From Chrysemys picta bellii (Eukaryota; Chordata; Testudines; Emydidae), in the NCBI RefSeq assembly GCF_011386835.1, contig NC_088797.1, positions 61,529,587 to 61,593,586 of the forward strand: a stretch of 64,000 bases of DNA, in the 5' to 3' direction. This document shows positions 55,415-64,000 of the stretch, in pieces (position 1 is the first letter of the stretch; every line of letters begins with the position of its first letter). Made by a program: the position numbers and the translations under genes. Below the pieces are notes generated by a model that did no database searches, was not told the origin of the DNA, and saw only the letters and a list, made by a program, of their open reading frames with translations.

Positions 55415-55639
55415 GCCCAGATGGACCTTCAAAGGTATTTTGGTTTTAAATCAATAGTAGTTAAGTTCCTAAACACCTTTGAGGATGGGGCCTAAATGTC
55501 TAAAAAAAATGATCAAACTGATCAGTTGTCTGGTATCATCATCAGTGATCCCTCAATTCGAAGATGATCTCTAAAAGTTGTCTGGTATAGCAGGATGCTC
55601 TTAGGGTTTCTCACCACATAGATATTGCACTGATTTAGA

Positions 55640-55712
55640 TAAGTTCATAGAGCTTATGGCCAGAAGGTACCAGTTAGTCTGACCTCCTGCATATCACGGA
55701 CAACCCCTGGGG
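55640..55712 (-). mobile_element. Short CR1 LINE 3' end
   Basis: Contains AGTTCATAGAGCTTATGGCC, then AGTCTGACCTCCTGCATATC, the reverse complement of a CR1 3' terminus. Strongly 5'-truncated. Confidence 0.75.
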
Positions 55713-55864
55713 TGCAATCCTTTTGTCTGGACATTTTTTAACTGATTTACAGTGGCTACTGACAATGTAGCTTTGCATGCTGTGTTGAGGGGGGAGTGAC
55801 AGTGTCCATCTGTGCATCTAGAGGTGCTCCAGGCGATGAAGTTTGAACTCCTGTGGTACAACCA

Positions 55865-56863
55865 TAGAGTTGCCAAGTGTCTGGTTTTCGACCAGAACAC
55901 CCAGTCGAAAAGGGATCCTGGCGGCTCCGGTCAGCACCTCCGACCAGGCAATTAAAAGTCTGGTTGCACGGGGCTGGCAGGCTCCCTACCTGGTTCCATG
56001 AGGCTCCCTGGAAGTGGTGACATGTCTCTCGGCTCCTAAGCGGAGGGATGGCCATGGAGGCTCTGTGCACTGCCCCCACCCTACTCTGAGCGCCGGCTCA
56101 GCAGCTCCCATTGGCTGTGAACTGAGGCCAATGGGAGCTTCAGGGGCAAAGTCTGTGGGCAGAGGGAGCGTGCAGAACCACCTGGCCGCATCTCTGCCTA
56201 GGAGCCGAGGGACATGTTACCACTTGTGGGGAGCCACTCAAGAGGAGCACTGCTTGGAGTCCGGACCCCAAAACCCCTCCCATGCTCCAGCTCAGAACCC
56301 CCTCCCGCACTCCAAACCCCTCAGCCCCACCCTGGAGCCCCCTCCTGCACCCCAAGCCCCTCATCCCCAGCCCTATCCCAGAGCCCACACCGCCAGCCAG
56401 AGCCCTCCCCCCCCAACCCCCTGCCCCAGTCCAGATCCCCCTCCCACACCTGAGCCCCTCATTTCTGGCCCCAGCCCAGAGCCTTTACCCCAGCCCAGAG
56501 CCCATCCCCCCCCAATCCCCACATCAGCCCGGAGACCCCTCCCACACTCCGAATCCCTTGGGCCCCATCCCCCAGTCCAGAGCCTCTCCTGCACCCCAAA
56601 CCCCACATTCCCAGCCCCACCCCAGAGCCCACACCCCCGCTGATGCCCTCACCCCCTCCCGCACCCCAACCCCCTGCCCCAGCCTGGTGAAAATGAGTGA
56701 GTGAGTGAGTGAGTGAGTGAGGGTGGGTGGGGGAGAGTGAGCGACAGAGGGAGGTGGGGATGGAGTGAGCCTCAGAGAAGGGATGAGGCAGAGGGAGGGG
56801 CAGAGGGGAAGGAGATGGGGCAAGGGTGTTCGGATTTGTGCAATTAGAAAGTTGGCAACCCTA
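55865..56863. mobile_element. hAT-like element with C-rich tandem core
   Basis: About 1 kb, with ends TAGAGTTGCCAAGTG and AAAGTTGGCAACCCTA. The flanks share GGTACAA at 55855-55861 and 56864-56870, a 7-bp match suggesting an 8-bp duplication with some change near the left end. The core (about 56270-56690) is a C-rich tandem of CCAGAGCCC and CCCCAGCCC type units; a (GAGT)n run lies at 56695-56721. No transposase. Confidence 0.75.
56695..56721. repeat. (GAGT)n microsatellite
   Basis: Six to seven GAGT units in the interior of the hAT-like element at 55865-56863. Confidence 0.9.
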
Positions 56864-56870
56864 GGTACAA

Positions 56871-57497
56871 AGAATCTCAGAAGAGTTTGAGGCTCATTGG
56901 GAGGCAAGCCCTGGCGATTTGCAAAGGAGGAAAGATTGGTCTCGCCCCCTTTTTTGCTGCTTAGTGATGAGTAAAGAGGGCCGGAATTTTTTTCTGAAGG
57001 CGTTTTTGGGGATGGAGGGATGCCGGTGCCAACCGGAGAGGAGCAGCTCCAGCTGGCTCAATAGGAAAAAAAAAATCACCAGATTCCACCCTAAGGGCCC
57101 AATCCTGCTGGATGCTGAGCACCCTCGACTCCTACTGAGTTCAGTGGAAGAGAGGGGGCTGGGGGAGAGGGGGCGCAGATACCATGGCTGAGTAGTCTGC
57201 AAAGTGAAGTGATTTTTAGCCACACAATCTCTTTGGGCCACATCCTTTAGCAATTATTAATCATATTTAGTCTTGAAGTGCCTAAGGGCCCTACTGTGCT
57301 AGGCGCTGTGCAGAGTAGCCCCGAAGCGCTTACAGTCTAAACAGACGGCAGCCGCAGTGCAGGGAAAGGGGTCTCACATACCAGCAGAGTGAGCAGTGTG
57401 ACGGCAGTAAGTGGCATGTTAGCACCATGATTTTGGGTTTGGGGGTTAGTTAGGAGTGGAGGGTTGGAGCAAACAGCCTCATGGCATGTGGCAGAGA
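56871..57497. other. Upstream intergenic sequence, nothing recognised
   Basis: No gene or repeat family recognised. Poly-A run at about 57065-57077. Confidence 0.45.
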
Positions 57498-58525
57498 CAG
57501 TCATAGAATCATAGAAGATTAGGGTTGTAAGAGACCTCAGGAGGTCCAACACCAACTAAATCAGCAAGTTCGCAGATGACACTAAGCTAGGGGGAGTGGT
57601 AGATATGCTGGAGGGTAGGGATAGGGTCCAGAGAGACCTAAACAAATTGGAGGATTGGGCCAAAAGAAATCTGATGAGGTTCAACAAGGACAAGTGCAGA
57701 GTCCTGCACTTAGGATGGAAGAATCCCATGACTACTATGGGCTGGGGACTGACTGGTTAAGCAGCAGTTCTGCAGAAAAGGACCTGGAGATTACAGTGGA
57801 CGAGAAGCTAGATATGAGTCAGCAGTGTGCCCTTGTTGCCAAGAAGGCCAATGGCATATTGGGCTGCATTAGTAGGAGCATTGCCAGCAGATCGAGGGAA
57901 GTGATTATTCCCCTCTATTCGGCACTGGTGAGGCCACACCTGGAGTATTGAATCCAGTTTTGGTCCCTACACTACAGAAGGGATATGGACAAATTGGAGA
58001 GAGTTCAGTGGAGGGCAACAAAAATGATTAGGGGGCTGGGGCACATGATTTACGAGGGGCGGTTGAGAGAACTGGGGTTATTTAGTCTGCAGAAGAGAAG
58101 AGTGAGGGGGATTTGATAGCAGCCTTCGACTACCTGAAGGGGGGGTTCCAAAGAGGATGGAGCTAGGCTGTTCTCAGTGGTAGCAGACGACAGAACAAGA
58201 AGCAATGGTCTCAAGTTGCAGTGGGGGAGGTCTAGGTTGGATATTAGGAAACACTATTTCACTAGGAGGGTGTTGAAGCACTGGAATGGGTTACCTAGGG
58301 AGGTGGTGGAATCTCCATCCCTAGAGGTTTTTAAGGCCCGTCTTGACAAAGCCCAGGATGGGATGGTTAGTTGGTGTTGGTCCTGCTTTGAGCAGGGGGT
58401 TGGACTAGATGACCTCCTGAGGTCTCTTCCAACCCTAATCTTCTATGATTCTATGAAATCATCCCAGTCAGGGCTTTGTCAAGCCAGGCCTTAAAAACCT
58501 CTAAGGATGGAGCGTCAGTTAATTC
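57498..58525 (-). mobile_element. Older CR1 LINE (minus) interrupted by a second CR1
   Basis: The 3' end is at 57498-57563 (CATAGAATCATAGAAGATTA, then CCTCAGGAGGTCC) and the sequence resumes at 58456-58525 (AAATCATCCCAGTCAGGGCT, then CCTTAAAAACCTCTAAGGAT). Adjacent sequence in intact CR1 joins these two parts. The plus CR1 at 57564-58455 lies between them. Confidence 0.8.
57564..58455 (+). mobile_element. CR1 LINE inserted in a CR1
   Basis: Plus-oriented and 5'-truncated. Its first codable motif is the reverse-transcriptase catalytic block FADDTKL (from GCAAGTTCGCAGATGACACT); further on come CR1 C-terminal phrases such as [20 protein letters not shown] and LDIRKHYFTRRV. Frame changes and stops show it is dead. 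It ends in the CR1 3' octamer repeat TTCTATGATTCTATG. A shared AAATCA at 57558-57563 and 58456-58461 is consistent with a short target duplication. Confidence 0.85.
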
Positions 58526-60274
58526 TTTTATTGCCGGTTGTGCAGGATTACATCAAATGTTAGTGTTAAACCTATGTGACGCTTGCATGATACAAGCCCG
58601 CTGGAATCCCCGCTTCCCTGCTTAGGGTAATTAGTACTGATTTAGCTGCTCCATGCCTGAGCCAAAAATCTTCTACTCAAGGCAATACGTGTCTGTTTTA
58701 TGAAAATTGGGCACCTCGAGGGACTGACCGTGAGATGTGCTGAGCAATTCCCGAGTGCCCTTAACTTCCATCAAGGCTGCTGGGAAGTGAGGGTCACTGC
58801 AGGAGTTAAATCCTCAAAGGCATTGAGGTGCCTACCTCCCATTGAACTAAATAGCTTTGAGGGTCTAGGCCTGCGTCCCTGGTGTGTAGGGCCCTTTGTT
58901 TTCAGTTTGTATTTTATTTAATTTTTTCTGTGAATTTTTCAGTTTATTACCACAACAAAAACAGGTGAAAATCAATGAAAAAAACTATTAATAATTTTTC
59001 TGGGTAAATATCAGGGTTTATTTTGGTGGACAGAAAGACAGGGAGGAAAGTATTCAGATTAATGCTTTGAGTTCCATTCATCAGTGTGGTTTGCTGCAGG
59101 ACTAAAACAGAACCCAACACAATGCCACCTGTGAATTTAAGAAAACAATATATCCCTAATCCCCAAATAAAACTTTTCATTTGAATAAACAGTTTACTGT
59201 TGTAGATTTAGAACGATTAGCCTATAAATATTTACATTTAATAATTGGGCCACACCATGGGCAGCACGTACTCTCAACTTCATCCTTTTCTCTCCTTCTT
59301 ATTTTTTTAAAACTTTCGAATACTTCCTTGTGTTCTGAAACATATTCTGATACAGATTTTTGTTTTCTTCCCATTTTAATGTGTCACATCTTTAAATTGT
59401 TATCTGCTTGAAATGTGGACGTGGTGGGTGTGAGATTCATCACTATGTTCAGATGCACACTCCCTTCAGAGCTTGCGAGCGTGCCTGTTTCTTTATTGTG
59501 TGTATCTAGACTAATTCAGAACCTTACTTCAACAGGCAGCTTTGTATGTACACACAGACTAATGTATTATCGTAATACATATATCTCATGCAATGTATTG
59601 TATTTTCCTAATAAAACAAGTTATTTTTTTATATATTTGAATGATACAAAAGAAGGGTGAAAATTGGTGGAAAAAAAAGAATAATATTTTTTGTAAAACC
59701 TGGGAATTTTTCGGTAAAAATTGGTTTAAACTGAAAACGAAGAGGCTAACTAATGTGCTACGTGGTTGGCTGGGCCATTGGCCAGTCTGGTTCTTTCAGC
59801 AATGCTCTGAATATGCCTTAATTGCCATCTCAGTAGATCAGCATAGTTGCCCAAATGAACACCCCATGTTGGTGGCAAACCAGAGAGAATTACAAGGCAG
59901 GAAGGTCCTGAGCATAGAGGAACTAGAATTAGCATTACAAAAAGTTAATACACAGGGAATTCAATGGGATCTTTAGATCTAAATCTTCCCCTTTTTCATG
60001 GTGAATGAAAAACCTAATGAGAATTTCCAGGACTTTGATTCCATGGCATCAGTGGGGCTGAGGTTAATGGCTAAGCAGGGGCTGTGACCCAAAATCTCCA
60101 CAGGGAGCAATGTAAACCTTGCTGTCCCAGCCCTTCAGGCAGCATGATCGATGGCAGTATTTAAATCCCCCAAAGTTGGGGGCTGTTTGGATTAGGGGGT
60201 TCAGTAGGTCCATTGCAGAGGTAGACATCAGCCATAAAATGCAGACCTTGCTGAGGATATTACACAGCACGGTC
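58526..60274. other. Upstream intergenic sequence, no gene recognised
   Basis: AT-rich. Frames at 59181-59976 on the plus strand contain no recognised domain. No repeat family named. Confidence 0.45.
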
Positions 60275-60420
60275 CTGTGGTTAGAAAGCCAGGGACTAGC
60301 ACTAGGATTCTGGACTCCTGAGTCCTGTTCTTGTCTCTGCCACTGACTCACTGTGAAAAGCTTTTGCACGTCAGGGTTGTGAGGAATCATTGATGGGTAT
60401 AGAAATGCTTTGGCTCTGGG
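60275..60420 (+). repeat. MIR-like CORE-SINE fragment
   Basis: Contains CACGGTCCTGTGGTTAGAAA, ACTAGCACTAGGATTCTGG, and CTCTGCCACTGACTCACTGT, in MIR order, diverged. Confidence 0.55.
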
Positions 60421-63400
60421 TGAACACTTGCACTTATACAATACATATCTCTCGGCCTAACCCCTTGTCTCTTTTTCTTGATCCCTTTGTGGCAATTGAG
60501 ATTTTTTTCTGCTTTGAGACAATGTTTTCACACATCTCTGTGCCTCCCATCGGAGTCGGATTCTGGTGTAGCCACACAGAAGTGACAGGTCCCCAGTGAG
60601 ATTGATGGGTGTGCATTAGACTTTCCCTTAGTGGGGATCTGACCTGGCGTAAGTTGGCATAGCTCCATATGCTGATGCGTGCCTGCTGAGGCTCCAACCC
60701 TCCAGATACAGCTTCTGCCGCCTTGACAGCACCTATCTGGCCTGTTTCCTGTCAGAATGGGTCTGTTCTAACCGGGAAAGGGCCTACGCAGCACTTTCCT
60801 GGGGCAGCTGACTCAGATCAAATGTTTTTCTTAGTCCCAGTTTGGAGCCCTCATTCCCTGGAGAAGCTGCTATTCAAATTCCTTAGCTATCTGGGCGGGA
60901 GGGCTTCTATTCACATTCCTCCTGCTCTGCTAATCCTTTGCAGAGGGGTGGATTTGCCCCCTCCTCCCTTTCCCACTGGCTGCTCTTCTCAGTCTAGCTT
61001 TTCCTATTTACCTTCTTTGTGGCCCTCCCAAAATCTCCGTCCTGCTTCCACAGAGCCCTGGCCGATTTCAGTCGCTGTGAGCAGGGTTATGTGGCTTTCC
61101 CTTATGACCCTGTTTTGGGGGAATAAAAGGGCCTGAGCGGGGCTACCCACATTGTGGTCTGGGGTGAGCATGCTCCGTGAAGCTCCTGGAGCCATACAGC
61201 TCTGTGCCACCTCTTACTCAGGGCAGATTGTAAAGTCAGTGTGGGCAGCACCTCCCATGGCCACTAGTGTCCAGTTGATGAATGAATGTTTTTAGTGATC
61301 AGTGATGAGGCCAAGCCAAACCTGTGATTTGGGACATTGCCAAATATTGGGGGAGTTTGGATCTGCTTCTGAATTTCACAGCTGTTTCCCCTCTCCCGCC
61401 CCCAAACCCCGTACCTATTGCAGTTACTGGGATAAGATGAAGGCCTACCTCTGAGGGTGAGGAACCACAGAGAGACAATGATTCCAGGAGGTCAAAGAAT
61501 GAAAAAAAAACAGGGGCAGGAGTGAGGCCCCAGAGTCAAAACAAGGGATCCAGAAGAGGAGACTGAGCAGAGAACCCTGGACAGCATCCACTGCTCTTCA
61601 AAGGAGTCCAAGGAGCCAGTGGACACTTCCCAGAGAAACTCTGTTCAGAGACATGAGAGAACAGAAAGAGGCCCCATGGTCACAGCACACCTCCCAGTCA
61701 AGTGTCATCCTCCCGGTCTGGTGGATGGCCGTCTTGGCCAGCCTCAGGAAGAGGTTGATGAGAAGGTCTTGAGACTTTGTGGGGCCGTGGATGGGGTGTG
61801 CAAATACAAGCAGGTATGGGGAAAAGTGCAGCAGAAACTCAGCAGGAGGTTCTGGAGGAGCGGGGAAAAGGGATTGCAACCTAGGGCACTTTGCACAGAT
61901 GTGCGCCTGGGTCTCCCTGTTGCCTCACAATGAGCAAGTGTTGGGAAAGTCCTTGAACTATGCTACATGCTTGTGCTCACAGGTCCATGGAGGTTCCACC
62001 AGCATAGAGCCCCAGCGAGCTGTGGGATTAGGGTGGAGTACAGGTTGGCTTACTGGGTCTCCTCACCCTCTACAGGTGACAGTAAGTTCCCTCCAGGTGG
62101 TGTCGGGATGGGACGCAAGGGGGAGGAAGTGAACAGTGTGGAGCACAAGCATGTTTGGGGGGTGCAGTTCAGAGATGGACTGGCAGGATGGCATTCAGCC
62201 TGCTCGGGTGGTGCGTTGGGGTCAGCCAGGGTGAGAGACAACCTCCCCCCTGTGGAATGGACCAAACTAAAGTTTGAACCTTAAAACCCTGGAGCTTCAG
62301 AAAAGTTTGGATCTGGATGCAAACTCAGGCTTTGAGGTTTTCACATAGCCTGTGTGATGGGAAATAGTTGGAAGAAATGGTTTAGGGCAGTACAAGCGGA
62401 TAGAAGTAGCCACAGTGGGTTGAAATGAGGAATTGGAAGAATGTCCTAACTGAGAATTCTATCCTGGCATGGTGTAGTCTCTGAAAGGAAATGGTGGAAG
62501 CCTCTCCCCTGCACCCCATATTCAAGGACCAGACAGGGAAAGTGCTTTGTGAATGTCTCCTCTCCCATTTGTGATTGCACCATGTCCCTGTGGCTAATAC
62601 AGCACTCACTCCGACGGAAAAGTAGTTAGTTATTTTTAATCAGACCCTGAGGGCAGTTCCTGCTTCCAGCGGCTGCTGGTGGAGACATCTAGGCTGGCTC
62701 ATTTTCCTTGTTTCCAGCTGCTTTTAAAGGCATCCAGGGAGGCTCTGGACATCTTTAGAAGCCACTGGAAACAGGAGATGGAGCCAGCACTATATGTGAC
62801 CACCTGCCACAGATCTCCAGCAAAGTTCTCCATGGAGCACCAGAGTTCCACAAACTGCTGTAGGTAACAATCCTGCATCAACATGACAGGTTGTACCAGG
62901 GCTGCCAGAAGGTGAGAGCCTCAAGTCTCTGTCACAGGTGGGTACAATCTGCCCAGGATGGGGCTTCATACTGAGTTTGGGTTTTTTGCGTGGGCTCATT
63001 TGTTGTTACTGTCCATTTCTGATCTGGTGGTATGCTGCTAGATAGTATGATGCCATTTCTGCCATGTCTTTCCTTTTACCCAGGGATGGACACAGTTTTT
63101 TCCTCTTTACTTTCAGAGCTTGGAGTGGCATTGCTTTTTTTGGGTGGACACTGATATATTTCTCTAGAAAGCTGAAATCCTTAATGCTGGTATTGTTATG
63201 GCAGGTGTCACCACATGGCACTGTTACACATAGTCTTCCAAGTTCTTTTTTCATCAAGTGCGAGCGAGCTTTTAGTCTGGGAAAAAATGTTTAACGTGTT
63301 GTAATTTTTGGTTAGAAAAGGTTCTGGTTAAAGGTCACTGTGAACAGCAGGAGAGTTTTCTCTGTGTTTCTGATTAGAGTCAGTTCTTGAGGCAGAGTTG

Positions 63401-64000
63401 CTCTCTGCGTACCAGTCATTAGTGCTGGGCTGAAATTCCAGAAAGAAGAGATTGCCCTTCATCTGGTTCGGTAAGTTCTGCAAGTCTGTTTAGAGTTTCT
63501 ATCATATCAGATACTCTCTATGCTTTATTTACACTCATTTTATTAATTCAGTACAAGTAAAGTTGTACCGAATGAAACTTTCATGCACACAGACATTTCC
63601 TCAGCTCCATATAAAGGTACAGAGCAGTTTCAATGCTTTGTGATATAAGGTCCTATAAACAGTGCACTCTAATTACATCTCAGCTGCACAAAGAAATTAA
63701 TATTGGGCTTCTAGCTGTTCTTGTTTCTGGCAGGTGATGTCCGAGGTGTCACCATAAGACAGATTCCAAGGCCTGCTGAGTACATTATATGAAATCAGTT
63801 TCTGGCCACACATTCCCAATAAGTGGCTCTCCCATTTAAAATTATACTGACAAAACCATGCCAAATTCTGCTGTCAGCTACCCCAGTGTAAACCCGCAGA
63901 GATCCCAGGGAAGTCCATATAGACTGGCATAACAGAGCAGTTAACTTGAGAGCATTAACATGAGCAGTGTGTGCTAAATGAGAGAGAGTGTACTACATTG
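60421..64000. other. Upstream intergenic sequence, no gene recognised
   Basis: Frames up to about 137 codons (60723-61136) exist on both strands, but none shows a recognisable domain, signal peptide or splice-bounded conservation. A palindromic repeat of the GTAAACCCGC type may lie near 63862-63960. The gene expected upstream of VSTM4 in mammals (FAM170B) was not recognised here. Confidence 0.45.

Noticed and set aside
56014..56704. Proline-rich frames of 140-209 codons
   Set aside because: Translation of the C-rich tandem core of a transposon-like element; several overlapping frames are open.

Overview
The window looks like vertebrate nuclear DNA, most probably from a turtle (Testudines). 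The signs are a single spaced-out gene with GT-AG introns, many CR1 LINE fragments in both orientations, a tRNA-derived SINE of turtle type, MIR-like CORE-SINEs and an unusually rich set of short hAT-type DNA transposons with clean 8-bp target-site duplications (TSDs). No prokaryotic gene organisation, CRISPR array, rRNA gene or intact transposase was seen. The species call is inference from repeat content and protein similarity and was not searched.

One protein-coding gene is supported: VSTM4 (V-set and transmembrane domain-containing 4) on the minus strand. Its first coding exon lies at 54715-54769 and six further coding exons follow at 49309-49707, 32609-32677, 28952-29059, 21541-21574, 14399-14505 and 13248-13309. 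All splice sites are GT-AG and all phases join without a break. They give 278 residues: signal peptide, one V-type Ig domain, a membrane-proximal stalk, one transmembrane helix, and a basic/proline-rich cytoplasmic tail. The last coding exon (about 41 residues in the mammalian protein, holding the tail tyrosine motifs) was not found and probably lies beyond base 1. Purine-rich and CpG-rich DNA around 54400-55200 is the likely promoter.

Everything else is intron or intergenic sequence, much of it repeats. Left part (1-13247, expected intron 7): a CR1 fragment, an LTR-like block with a TATA box, a SINE-like retroposon with a 14-bp TSD, a 311-bp hAT MITE and a second CR1. Introns 6 and 5 (13310-21540): two small GC-rich hAT MITEs, and a 1.15-kb hAT-type element with a G-rich tandem core. 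Intron 4 (21575-28951): a hAT element nested inside an AT-rich MITE, a (CT)n(CA)n microsatellite, a mariner-type MITE, and a pair of about 130-bp inverted repeats. Intron 3 (29060-32608): a hAT element carrying five palindromic modules, and a 1.2-kb CR1 with reverse-transcriptase remnants. Intron 2 (32678-49308): a 1.26-kb element with a GC-rich core and a 2.9-kb element of the same terminal family inserted into a CR1. Intron 1 (49708-54714): a MIR, a CR1, and a tRNA-derived SINE. Upstream of the gene (54770-64000): two further hAT-type elements and a CR1 inserted in a CR1; the last 5 kb shows no gene I can support.

The most notable non-gene signal is a set of four hAT-type insertions that share termini (TAGGGTTACCAT...ATGGTAACCCTA) and, where the 5' end is preserved, a 5' hairpin, yet carry different GC-rich tandem-repeat cores. 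These cores create long open frames on both strands that are not genes.
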